A stretch of 60,457 nucleotides of DNA from contig DATMKQ010000245.1 of the NCBI GenBank assembly GCA_035571275.1, forward strand, positions 1 to 60,457, read 5' to 3'. Below the pieces are notes generated by a model. It saw only the letters and a list, made by a program, of their open reading frames with translations. It was not told the origin of the DNA and did not search any database. The translations under genes were made by a program, and so were the position numbers. Below are positions 44,076 through 51,802 of this stretch, piece by piece (within the stretch, counting starts at the first letter, position 1; each line of letters starts with the position of its first letter). Source of the stretch: Trebonia sp035571275 (GTDB taxonomy: Bacteria; Actinomycetota; Actinomycetes; Streptosporangiales; Streptosporangiaceae).

Positions 44076-44399
44076 ATGCCGCTCTACATGTACCAAGCCT
44101 CCTATACCGCGAAGTCGATGGCGGCTCAGCTCAAGGAGCCGGAAGACCCCGTGGAAACGATCAGGCCGACAGTTGAGGACTTGGGCGCCAAGATCTTGGT
44201 AGCCGGCTTTCCGTTTGGCGAGTATGACGTGCTGGTCGTCTACGAGGCACCCGACGATATGACCGCTGCCAGCGTCTCGATGGCCATTGCCGCCGCGGGC
44301 GAGGTCAGGTCAGGCAAGACCACACGGCTGCTCAGCGGGCACGAATGGCTCGAGTCCTTGCGCAAACGCAGGGTCGTGAACGTCCGGAGAGCGCGCTAG
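44076..44399 (+). CDS. GYD-domain protein
   Basis: A 107-residue protein with the GYD ferredoxin-like dimeric alpha-beta fold: MYQASYTAKSM, EDLGAKILVAGFPFGEYDVLVVYEAPDD and an alpha helix to about residue 95. Such proteins are small and of unknown role. The start is set by GAGGGGA 7 nt upstream of ATG. It converges on the F420-type enzyme. Confidence 0.85.
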   Translation: MPLYMYQASYTAKSMAAQLKEPEDPVETIRPTVEDLGAKILVAGFPFGEYDVLVVYEAPDDMTAASVSMAIAAAGEVRSGKTTRLLSGHEWLESLRKRRVVNVRRAR

Positions 44400-44414
44400 C
44401 CGGGCAGCTATTCG

Positions 44415-44819
44415 TTAGGTCGCGCTGACCGATCGTGCGTTGGACGTCTCGCCCGCATCGATGCCGAACGCGATGATCCGCGTGGGCTGAATGCGCACGA
44501 TGGTGTCCTCGAACCGCTCGTTCAGGACCTTGCCTCCCGCTGGGACCACCACGGCGGTCCCGCGCACCTCGATCATCCGGGGCTGCCATGGCGGGAGAAC
44601 ATCGTCGATCACTATGCTCGCCCGCCCGGTGCGCTGCACGTCACGGAGCTTCTTGGTCTGGCTCATCCGCAAGCCGCCCACGTCTATCGCGTCGTGTTCG
44701 GCGTTATAGCGAAACGAAGTCGGTACCACATGCGGCTGCCCGTCCGGGCCAACGGTCGCGATCCGCCCCAGGCGCTGCTCGGTGAAATAGTCGAGTTCCT
44801 TGTCAGTGAACACGCTCAT
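44415..44819 (-). CDS. PPOX-class F420-dependent oxidoreductase
   Basis: A 134-residue split-barrel flavin/F420 protein: FTEQRLGRIATVGPDGQPHVVPTSFRYN, the basic turn SQTKKLRDVQRTGRASIVIDD and the C-terminal RIIAFGIDAGE. The family reduces diverse substrates with F420H2 or binds flavin. A glutamate/arginine substrate site cannot be identified. It is convergent with the GYD gene and divergent from the reductase at 44949. Confidence 0.85.
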   Translation of the reverse strand: MSVFTDKELDYFTEQRLGRIATVGPDGQPHVVPTSFRYNAEHDAIDVGGLRMSQTKKLRDVQRTGRASIVIDDVLPPWQPRMIEVRGTAVVVPAGGKVLNERFEDTIVRIQPTRIIAFGIDAGETSNARSVSAT

Positions 44820-44948
44820 GCCCGGCTAACCCGCGTGTTCGCCGCGGCATTCCTGACGGGTGCCGTTACATCATGCGGGCAGGGTGACGTCACGTCGCGG
44901 CGGGCTCGTTACGCTCTCACGGGTCCACGCCGACGCAGTCACCAGGAC

Positions 44949-46352
44949 ATGGGAGATGACGCAGTGGCCGATGAGCACTATGACGCGATCGTGATCGGGA
45001 CCAGCCAGGGCGGCCGGTTCCTCCCGGTGGAGCTGGCGGAGGCGGGCCAGAAGGTGGCGCTCGTCGAGCGCGGCCCGCTCGGCGGTGTCTGCGTCAACTC
45101 GGGCTGCACCCCGACCAAGACGATGGTCGCCAGCGCGCGCCTCGCCTACCAGGCGCGCCGCGCCGCGGAGTACGGCGTGCGCCTTGGTCCGGTATCGGTG
45201 GATCTGGCCGCGGTGCGCGAGCGTAAACGGGCCATGGTCGCCGGCGCGCGGGAGAACTACGCGAGCCGGCTGGCGCAAGACGGGCTTGACCTGATCGAAG
45301 GCGAGGCCCATTTCACCGGGCCGAAGATGGTCGAGGTCGCCCTGACGGACGGCGGGACGCGGCCGATCAGCGCGCCGGTGATCGTGATCGACGCGGGGAC
45401 GCGGCCAAGGCCGCTGACGATCACCGGCGCGAGCGACGTCCCGGTGCTCGATTCAACGTCGATCATGGAGCTGGACAAGCTCCCTGAGCACCTGATGATC
45501 CTCGGCGGCGGCTACATCGGGCTGGAGTTCGGGCAGATGTTCCGCCGGTTCGGCAGCGAGGTCACCATCATCCAGGCCGCACCCCGTCTGATGATGATCG
45601 AGGACGATGACGTCTCGGACGAGGTCGCCGCTATCTTGCGCGATGACGGGATCACGATCCTGACCTCGGCGATGCCGACCCGGGTGGAGGCGGCCGGTGG
45701 CGGCCGCCTGCGGCTGATCGTCAGCACGCAGGACGGTGAGCGACAGATCGAAGGCTCGCACCTGCTGTCGGCCATCGGCCGCATCCCGAACACGGACGCG
45801 CTCACCCCCGAGGCAGCCGGCATCCGGCTCAACGACGCGGGCTTCATCGAGGTCGACGAGTACCTGGAAACCAGTGTCCCTGGCGTCTACGCGATGGGGG
45901 ACATCAAAGGCGGCCCGGCCTTCACCCACCTTTCCTACGACGACTACCGCATCTTGCGCGCCAACCTCGTCAGGCACGAGAAAGCGAGCACGCGCGACCG
46001 GATCGTTCCCTACACGATGTTCATCGACCCGCAGCTTGGCCGCGCCGGCCTGACCGAGCGGGAGGCCAGGGCGCAAGGACACGCGATCCGGGTGGCGAAG
46101 CTCCCGATGAGCGCCGTCATCCGGGCCATCGAGACAGGGGAGACACGCGGCTTCATGAAGGCCGTCGTCGACGCGGACAGCGGGCAAATCCTGGGCTGCG
46201 CGGTCCTTGGCAGCGAAGGCGGCGAGATCATGAGCATCATCCAGGTCGCCATGCTGGGCAAGCTCACCTATACGGCCATGGCCGACGCGATCTTCACGCA
46301 CCCGCTCCTGGCTGAAGGCCTCAACACCCTCTTCGCGATGTTCGACGGCTAA
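44949..46352 (+). CDS. Mercuric reductase-like FAD/NAD(P) disulfide oxidoreductase
   Basis: A 467-residue pyridine nucleotide-disulfide oxidoreductase. FAD motif DAIVIGTSQGGRFLPVELA; redox-active disulfide CVNSGC with PTKTMVASAR; NAD(P) motif MILGGGYIGLEFGQMF; dimerisation domain ending in THPLLAEGLNTLF. The sequence lacks the vicinal C-terminal Cys pair of true MerA, so Hg2+ reduction is doubtful. ATG 44949 or GTG 44964 are both possible starts; the latter has GGAG at better spacing. Substrate unknown. Confidence 0.85.
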   Translation: MGDDAVADEHYDAIVIGTSQGGRFLPVELAEAGQKVALVERGPLGGVCVNSGCTPTKTMVASARLAYQARRAAEYGVRLGPVSVDLAAVRERKRAMVAGARENYASRLAQDGLDLIEGEAHFTGPKMVEVALTDGGTRPISAPVIVIDAGTRPRPLTITGASDVPVLDSTSIMELDKLPEHLMILGGGYIGLEFGQMFRRFGSEVTIIQAAPRLMMIEDDDVSDEVAAILRDDGITILTSAMPTRVEAAGGGRLRLIVSTQDGERQIEGSHLLSAIGRIPNTDALTPEAAGIRLNDAGFIEVDEYLETSVPGVYAMGDIKGGPAFTHLSYDDYRILRANLVRHEKASTRDRIVPYTMFIDPQLGRAGLTEREARAQGHAIRVAKLPMSAVIRAIETGETRGFMKAVVDADSGQILGCAVLGSEGGEIMSIIQVAMLGKLTYTAMADAIFTHPLLAEGLNTLFAMFDG

Positions 46353-46384
46353 CGCACGCGACGGCACCCTTTGGTCCCGCGGTC

Positions 46385-46404
46385 TGCCGATCGCGCGATC
46401 GGCA
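46385..46404. repeat. 20-bp perfect palindrome
   Basis: TGCCGATCGCGCGATCGGCA, 30 nt after the reductase stop. It may be an operator or recombination site, or part of a weak terminator. Confidence 0.5.
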
Positions 46405-46479
46405 TACTGGCACCCCCGACTTGCGAGACGGCGAGAGACTGCAGTGACATACGGGGCCGCGCCAGGCAAGCCGGCACGC

Positions 46480-46525
46480 ATATATGTGCAGTTTCCGGTG
46501 CTCTGACACCGCAAACGGCAAATAG
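46480..46525. repeat. Diverged copy of second hairpin repeat family
   Basis: Arms TATGTGCAGTTTCCGGTG and CACCGCAAACGGCAAATA match in 15 of 18 positions. The translated piece ICAVSGALTPQTA matches LYAVSGAITPETA from the perfect hairpin at 24903. It lies just upstream of the SDR remnant. Confidence 0.6.
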
Positions 46526-46589
46526 ATCGAATCGGCCCGCACACCCCAGGCTGTCTTGCCGGGCACTTTTGTCTGTGGCTGGGAACAAC

Positions 46590-46911
46590 CAGCCACGACG
46601 CTCCCGAGTACGCGGTCGCGAAGGCAGGGGTGATCCGGTTTACTGGCTGCCTGTCACCGCTGCGCGAATCAGTAGGCGTGCGGGTCAAGTGCATCTGCCC
46701 CGGCCTGGTGGACACCCCGGCCTCACGCCGGTCGCGAGCCCGCCTGACGCCCGCTGAGCTTGCCGCCCTCCCCCCGGTGCTCACCCCCGCAGACATAGCC
46801 GAGGCCACAATGACGTTCCTCGCTGACGACACCATCGCCGGACGGATCATGGTCTGCCGCGGCGGCCAGCCCAGCCACCTGCTCCCGCTCATCAACTGGC
46901 AAACCGCGTGA
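46590..46911 (+). pseudogene. Short-chain dehydrogenase remnant (C-terminal third)
   Basis: About 105 codons matching the end of an SDR: EYAVAKAGVIRFTGCL (YxxxK catalytic helix), VRVKCICPGLVDTP and the cofactor/lid part, then ADIAEATMTFLADDTIAGRIMVCRGGQP. The N-terminal Rossmann two-thirds are missing, replaced by the region with the hairpin repeat and palindrome. No ribosome-binding site precedes it. It looks like a deletion relic. Confidence 0.75.
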
Positions 46912-46920
46912 CCACCCCTA

Positions 46921-48090
46921 CTAAGAGTCTTCCCGGGTCAGCAGGAAGACAGGAAACTGGCGGGCGGACTTGGCCTGGGTCGCGCCGAGGTCAGGGGAAT
47001 CCGCCACGGGCTTTGGCCACTCCGCGACCAGTTGTGGCCACAGCTCGGCGCGGGCGGTGTCGCCAAGTTCCTCGGCCAGGACTGTGAACGTCTGCGCACC
47101 CACCTCGACCGTGATCCTGGGGTTGGCTTTGAGGTTGTAGTACCAGTTCGGGTGGGTAGGCGATCCGCCGTTGGCGGCCCAGATCGCGAAGCGGTCGCCG
47201 CCCCGGGGGGAGCACGCCAGTGGCGTGACTCGCTCGATCCCGGACTTGGCGCCAACGTGGTGGAGGAGAAGGAGCGTGGTGCCCGCCCACATGCCGCCAA
47301 CGCGCCCCTGGTTCGCCCGGAACTCCTCGATGATCTCGCTGTTGTAGTCGCTCGCTTCGCCGGGAGCCGAACTCTTCGTGCTGTCGTATTCGTCGTGGCG
47401 GTGGAACCACGACCAGTCGCCTTCGTCGCGGCCGAGCGGGGTGCGGTCAAGCCACTGCCACATGGGCCAGAGGGCGTCGAAGCCCCGGGCGTACGCGGAA
47501 TAGGTGTGGTAGACGACGCCGTCGTCGAGGGCGAACGCGCTCATGCCCGGCTGCTCGCCTACCCAGTCGCGCCACGCGATGTTCGCCTGCTCCAGCTGGG
47601 CCTGGTTTCGGTAGTTGTACTCGACGGGCGTGACCGACGGGTCGATCGTGACGTGGAAGTCGTAGTTGAAGTCGCTGCCTCCCGATGACGCCCAGGGAAA
47701 GCTCCACCCCATCCGGTCCCGGTACGCGAGCAGCTTGTCCAGCGGCGCCCGCGACACGGCGGTGAACGCGACGTCGTGGTTCAGGAAATGCGGGTACGTC
47801 TTGTCGAAGCCGTCGGCGATCGACGAGCAGCTCGGGCAGCCCTCGTCCCAACCGGGGTCGAACATGAAGTGGTACACCAGCAGCTGCGACCGGCCGCGGA
47901 ACAGGCCGGCGATCGAGCCCGCACCGCTCTCGGTGTCGAAGCGGTAGTCCTTGTCGAGGCGAACCCACGGCAGTTCCCGCCGCTGGCGAGCGAGGTCGTC
48001 GCCGCGGCGGGTCAGCTCCTTCTCCGCCTGGAGCAGTTGGAGCCGGGCGGCGAGCCACTGCTCACGTGTTCCGGTCTTGTGTTCGGTCAT
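46921..48090 (-). CDS. DUF899 (thioredoxin-like) fused to deazaflavin-dependent nitroreductase-type domain
   Basis: A 389-residue fusion. Residues 1-235 are DUF899, a thioredoxin-fold family (CPSCSSIADGFDKTYPHFLNHDVAFTAVSRAPLDKL). Residues 255-375 are a Ddn/deazaflavin-dependent oxidoreductase fold (GRVGGMWAGTTLLLLHHVGAKSG, then HPNWYYNLKANPRITVEVG). Both domains usually occur alone. The gene is last in the operon SRPBCC-ArsR-this gene, overlapping ArsR by 29 nt. An F420-dependent reductive or antioxidant function is a hypothesis. Confidence 0.88.
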   Translation of the reverse strand: MTEHKTGTREQWLAARLQLLQAEKELTRRGDDLARQRRELPWVRLDKDYRFDTESGAGSIAGLFRGRSQLLVYHFMFDPGWDEGCPSCSSIADGFDKTYPHFLNHDVAFTAVSRAPLDKLLAYRDRMGWSFPWASSGGSDFNYDFHVTIDPSVTPVEYNYRNQAQLEQANIAWRDWVGEQPGMSAFALDDGVVYHTYSAYARGFDALWPMWQWLDRTPLGRDEGDWSWFHRHDEYDSTKSSAPGEASDYNSEIIEEFRANQGRVGGMWAGTTLLLLHHVGAKSGIERVTPLACSPRGGDRFAIWAANGGSPTHPNWYYNLKANPRITVEVGAQTFTVLAEELGDTARAELWPQLVAEWPKPVADSPDLGATQAKSARQFPVFLLTREDS

Positions 48091-48430
48091 TGTTGTCCTC
48101 CCTGTTCGCGTACGCGGCCTCGGCGAGCCGCTTTACCGCGTCGAGCCGCCGGTCCCACCGGGCGGCGAGCTCGGCCATGGCCCGGGTGGCCTGGTCGAGA
48201 CGGTCGGCTTGTACCTGGTAAAGGACTTCCCGGCCCTGTTTGCTTCTGGTGATCAGCCCGGCCCGTTCGAGCACGACCAGATGCTTGGAGACGGCCTGGC
48301 GGGAGAACGGCACCCGTCCGGCCAGCCAGCTCGCGCTCACCTCACTGTTGCTGATCAGGAGGTCGAGGACCCGGCGGCGAGACGGATCGGCGATGGCCGA
48401 CCACAGCTCGTCATCGATCTGCGCCGTCAT
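48062..48430 (-). CDS. ArsR-family transcriptional regulator
   Basis: A 122-residue winged helix: ADPSRRRVLDLLI, SASWLAGRVPFSRQAVSKHLVVLERAGLITRS. It lacks metal-binding cysteines, as usual in the SRPBCC-linked subgroup that regulates itself with its neighbours. It overlaps both flanking genes by a few bases. Confidence 0.9.
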   Translation of the reverse strand: MTAQIDDELWSAIADPSRRRVLDLLISNSEVSASWLAGRVPFSRQAVSKHLVVLERAGLITRSKQGREVLYQVQADRLDQATRAMAELAARWDRRLDAVKRLAEAAYANREDNNDRTQDRNT

Positions 48431-48873
48431 CGGCGTTTAGCGAGCAATTCGACGAGGTTATCCAGGTACTCGCCCCAGCCGTCCTCGTGCTCGTCGGCGT
48501 AGCGCCGCTTCTCAGCATCGGGCCAGTCGCGCAGCTCATGGCCGCTTTCGACGACCCGAAGACGGGTCCGCTCCGGCCCCTCGGGTGTCAACGTGAACTC
48601 GACGAGCATCGAGTTGCCGGCCACCGGCTCCTGCCCACTGGGGTAGTTCCAGCGGAATGAGAACCGAGTCGGCGGGTCGACGGTCTCCACGACGACAGGA
48701 CCGCCCTGGTCCCCGAACCGCATGAAGCCATGGGCGCCGGGTTCGACGACGAGCTCTACCCGGTCGGCGAACCACTGGCTCAACTGATCAGGCTCGGTGA
48801 TGGTGCGCCACACCACCTCCACCGGCGCCTCGATCACAACCTCCCGCTCGATCGCGAGGCCTTGCATCAGCAT
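48427..48873 (-). CDS. SRPBCC (AHSA1-type) lipid/ligand-binding protein
   Basis: A 148-residue START-like fold: EREVVIEAPVEVVWRTITEPDQLSQWFAD, then GSFRW-type RFSFRWNYPSG and a long C-terminal helix GWGEYLDNLVELLAKRR. It is the first gene of the operon with ArsR and DUF899. Its function is unknown; these operons often respond to small hydrophobic compounds. It stops in the ArsR start codon region. Confidence 0.88.
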   Translation of the reverse strand: MLMQGLAIEREVVIEAPVEVVWRTITEPDQLSQWFADRVELVVEPGAHGFMRFGDQGGPVVVETVDPPTRFSFRWNYPSGQEPVAGNSMLVEFTLTPEGPERTRLRVVESGHELRDWPDAEKRRYADEHEDGWGEYLDNLVELLAKRR

Positions 48874-49265
48874 CCGCTCTCTTCCTGAGTTCCGCCTGTA
48901 TCTGCAACCAATGGTAGCACGTCGATCGGGAACGCGCTACCGTCGGTTGCACATTGGCTCTCGCGGTCGCGGATTTTTACTCCGAACGGCGGGCGGTGCT
49001 TCCCTCCACCGTCATTCGACGCGGTCGTTGACGAGAACGGCCGCCCCATCGACAACGCGGCGCATATGCCCGCGGAGCAGATCCGCCTTCTGGAATCGCT
49101 GATCTTTAGTAGGGGTCGGTTGAGGAAGGTGGGACGCGTGATGGCTGCTGGCGAGCTGCCTTGACCAATTAAGCACGCCCTGGAATACTTCCCGCTGGAG
49201 TCTCCCCCCTGGAATCTTGAGTCCAACAAACTGGCGTCCTGGGGCCGAGACTGGGGGGAGAGCCG
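48874..49265. other. Intergenic region with duplicated ADH 3' end
   Basis: 392 bp between the SRPBCC gene and the first TIR gene. The only recognisable content is the 83-bp left direct repeat (48976-49058) encoding the last residues of an alcohol dehydrogenase. A ribosome-binding site (GGGGGGAG) precedes the TIR start. Confidence 0.6.
48976..49058 (-). repeat. Left 83-bp direct repeat flanking the TIR pair (ADH 3'-end copy)
   Basis: Aligned with 51720-51802, 78 of 83 positions match. On the minus strand it encodes DGAAVLVNDRVE-stop, a copy of the end of the alcohol dehydrogenase (DGAAVLVNDRAE-stop) 2.7 kb away, and then its 3' flank with CCGAACGGCGGGCGG. Upstream codons are unrelated to the dehydrogenase, so it is a fragment. 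Confidence 0.85.
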
Positions 49266-50393
49266 GTGGAGATCTTTCTTTCTTATGCCAGGCCGGATCG
49301 GCTCCGGGCCGATGCTGTGGCGCAGCGCTTGCGGCAAGCAGGAAACAACGTGTGGCTTGACGCCGGAAAGGCGAGTGGACAGGTCTGGTGGGAAGAGATA
49401 CTGCGGCAGCTTCGCCTGTGCGATGCCACTGTGGTTGTTGTTTCAAGGGCTTCGCTGCGGTCACAGGCGTGCATTCGCGAGCGCCAATATGCCGCGAGCC
49501 TGGGTAAGGCCATCCTCCCGCTCACCATTGAGCCGCTCGGTATCGAATTGCTGCCGTCCGATCTGGCCCGGCTCCAGGTAATCGATTACTCGCAGCCAGA
49601 TGAAGCAGCCGCGTTCCATCTGGCCGGCGCGATCATCCGGCTGCCCAAGCCGCTTGCTCTCCCTGACCCGTTGCCGGAGCCGCCATCGGCACCCGCCTCC
49701 GCGCTCGACAATGTCGCGGAGCAACTGAAGGCCCCGTCGCTCGATCAAGACCAGCAACTCGCCATCATCGGAAGGCTGGAGAGCGCGCTTGCTCCTTCGG
49801 CCGACCCGAACGACCGGCCCGTCGCGCTTGAAATGCTTGGCCAGATGGAGAAACGCGAAGACCTGTTCGCCGCCGTGGACAGGCGGATAGCCGCCCTCAG
49901 GAGCAGTGTGCCGGACACGGGGGCTCGCGGGATGCCGCCGTGGCCCCAGGAGCCACCTTCACAGCCACACGATCGGTGGACCTCGGGAGCCCCGACCGGT
50001 CAGCAGGCCCCGAGTGGCCAGACCGCCTGGAACGAGCAGAGCGCCTGGAACGAGCAGAGCGGTTGGAACCAGCAGAGCGCCTGGAACGAGCAGGGAAGCG
50101 CGAGCGGAGTCGGGCACCCGGGTGGACTGGGCGCGCAGCAGGCGGCACAGCCGACAGTCGCAGACCGGAAACCCGCGTCCGAGGCCACGCCGACTCCGCA
50201 TTGGGTGATGGCCATCGTGTCGCTGATCTTCTTCTTCCCGCTGGGCATTGCGGCCGTCATCCTGGCGCAACGAACGCGGGCGAGCCTGATAACTGGTGAT
50301 CTCGAGACCGCCCGCAAATCCGCTAAGATTGTCAAGATCCTTTTCTGGATTGTCGTCGCGATCTACGTGCTCGCCGGCTTGTCCCGTGCATAG
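49266..50393 (+). CDS. TIR-domain protein with CD225/dispanin-like membrane domain
   Basis: A 375-residue protein. Residues 1-125 form a TIR_2 domain: MEIFLSYARPDR, NVWLD (29-32), WWEEILRQL with Glu44 in the position expected for the NADase glutamate, and DATVVVVS. A helical module (155-212) is shared with the second TIR protein. Residues 254-277 hold four AWNEQS units. Residues 312-372 contain two hydrophobic helices around RTRASLITGDLETARKSAKIV, the CD225/dispanin pattern. The protein would be membrane-tethered. GTG follows GGGGGGAG. Confidence 0.85.
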   Translation: MEIFLSYARPDRLRADAVAQRLRQAGNNVWLDAGKASGQVWWEEILRQLRLCDATVVVVSRASLRSQACIRERQYAASLGKAILPLTIEPLGIELLPSDLARLQVIDYSQPDEAAAFHLAGAIIRLPKPLALPDPLPEPPSAPASALDNVAEQLKAPSLDQDQQLAIIGRLESALAPSADPNDRPVALEMLGQMEKREDLFAAVDRRIAALRSSVPDTGARGMPPWPQEPPSQPHDRWTSGAPTGQQAPSGQTAWNEQSAWNEQSGWNQQSAWNEQGSASGVGHPGGLGAQQAAQPTVADRKPASEATPTPHWVMAIVSLIFFFPLGIAAVILAQRTRASLITGDLETARKSAKIVKILFWIVVAIYVLAGLSRA

Positions 50394-50405
50394 GCGTCTC
50401 CCGGC

Positions 50406-51536
50406 TCACGGCCGCTCGCGGCTAAGCCGTATAAAGGAGTTCTTCGGGGCCATGAGCTGACCTTTCCACGCCCCGGCGGTGAATGCGTTACCCATGGTCA
50501 GCGGATGATCGAGGCCACATGAGAATTCCGCGCAGTCACCGGCGTTGACCGTGAATACCTCCACCGGGCTGCAGTGGCTGGACATGGTGTTAAGTCTGAT
50601 CTGTATCTGATGGGTCCCGGGTGTGATCGGATATTTGCGGCGCTGGGCCTGCCAGATCTTGCCGACCTTCTTGCCGTCGATAAAAATCAGCCACGCGTTT
50701 AGTTTGTATTGCAGCTCTCCCGGCTGGCGACTGATATATATCATCGCTGTGCCGTCAATGTGGTCTGCCCGGGGCGGCGGAGTATTCTGATTACGTGCGG
50801 ACGCGCTGGAGACCGGGCCAGTGCCGCCATACCGCGGATCCTGACGTACGCGGGCCTGGGATGCAGAGCCCTGCTGCTGATCAGCCGCTTGCAGCTGCGC
50901 TCTGATCTTCACGATCTGCCGTGCTGCCGCTGCGAACAAATCAGGTCGCTCGTCCAGCTGGCGAAGCAATTCGAGGGCGGTGGGCCTGTCATGCGGGTCA
51001 GCCGCTGGGCCGAGCGCTGCTTCAAGTCTCCCGACAATGGCGAGCTGGTCGTCCATGCTCAAAGTAGGCTCAGCCAGGCGATCGACGAGGGTGCCGAATG
51101 GTGAGGTCGGTACGGGAGGTGCCTCGGGGACCGGATCGGGAAGTTCCCCGGCCTTGGGCAGTGTCAGGATCGCACCGATCAGTTCGAAAGCGGCGGCTTC
51201 GCTGGGCTGAGAGTAATCAATCGTCTGGATCCTGGCTATGTCGGCCGGCAGCATCTCGGAACTCATTGGCTCAAGGGTGAGCGGCAGGATCGGCTTGCCC
51301 AGAATGGCGGCATACTCGCGTTCAGACCGGCATGCCTGCGACTTTATGGATGCCCTTGAAACTGCCGCGACGACAGCATCGCATGAACGAAGCTGATCCA
51401 GGATCCTGTCCCACCATGCCTGACCGCCGACCAGGTCGCTGTCCAGCCAGACGTTAATTCCCGCCTGCCTGAGGCGAAGCGTCAGGGATTCGGCGCGTGT
51501 CCTGTCTGGTCTAGCATATGAAATGAAAAGCTGCAT
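50406..51536 (-). CDS. TIR-domain protein with beta-rich C-terminal domain
   Basis: A 376-residue paralogue converging on the first TIR gene with 12 nt between stops. The TIR domain aligns without gaps to residue 210 (MQLFISYARPD, INVWLD, WWDRILDQLRSCDAVVAAVS) and includes the shared helical module (DDQLAIVGRLEAALGPAAD). Position 44, Glu in the first protein, is Arg here. Residues 280-376 form a soluble beta-rich domain (GTAMIYISRQPGELQYKLNAW, GKKVGKIW) of PEGA/DUF2846-like look. ATG 51536 follows GAGGGG. Confidence 0.85.
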   Translation of the reverse strand: MQLFISYARPDRTRAESLTLRLRQAGINVWLDSDLVGGQAWWDRILDQLRSCDAVVAAVSRASIKSQACRSEREYAAILGKPILPLTLEPMSSEMLPADIARIQTIDYSQPSEAAAFELIGAILTLPKAGELPDPVPEAPPVPTSPFGTLVDRLAEPTLSMDDQLAIVGRLEAALGPAADPHDRPTALELLRQLDERPDLFAAAARQIVKIRAQLQAADQQQGSASQARVRQDPRYGGTGPVSSASARNQNTPPPRADHIDGTAMIYISRQPGELQYKLNAWLIFIDGKKVGKIWQAQRRKYPITPGTHQIQIRLNTMSSHCSPVEVFTVNAGDCAEFSCGLDHPLTMGNAFTAGAWKGQLMAPKNSFIRLSRERP

Positions 51537-51719
51537 TGGCCCCCCTCGACCCAAGACATCCCAGGTACAGGGTAACATCGTAGCCTCGCGCGTACGTCTT
51601 ATCACGTCCTCCAATAGTGTGAGCTCTGCGCTTTTAGAGCGGCCTGGTTCGCAAGGTGCCTCCAGGTGGAGTTCGAGGCCGACCTTGATGGTGTCTACGT
51701 GCCTAGCTGAGCTCTTTCC

Positions 51720-51802
51720 TTTATTCCGAACGGCGGGCGGCGCTTCCCGCCACCGTCATTCGGCGCGGTCGTTGACGAGAACGGCCGCCCCATCGAAAAC
51801 GC
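51720..51802 (-). repeat. Right 83-bp direct repeat flanking the TIR pair
   Basis: The original copy: the last 15 or so codons of the alcohol dehydrogenase (stop at 51756) and 36 nt of its 3' flank including CCGAACGGCGGGCGG. Same orientation as the copy at 48976-49058. Confidence 0.85.

Noticed and set aside
49012..49464. An ORF that ends with the alcohol dehydrogenase tail
   Set aside because: Only the last dozen residues match; the rest is antisense to the TIR gene and lacks conserved features, so it is a fragment rather than a gene.
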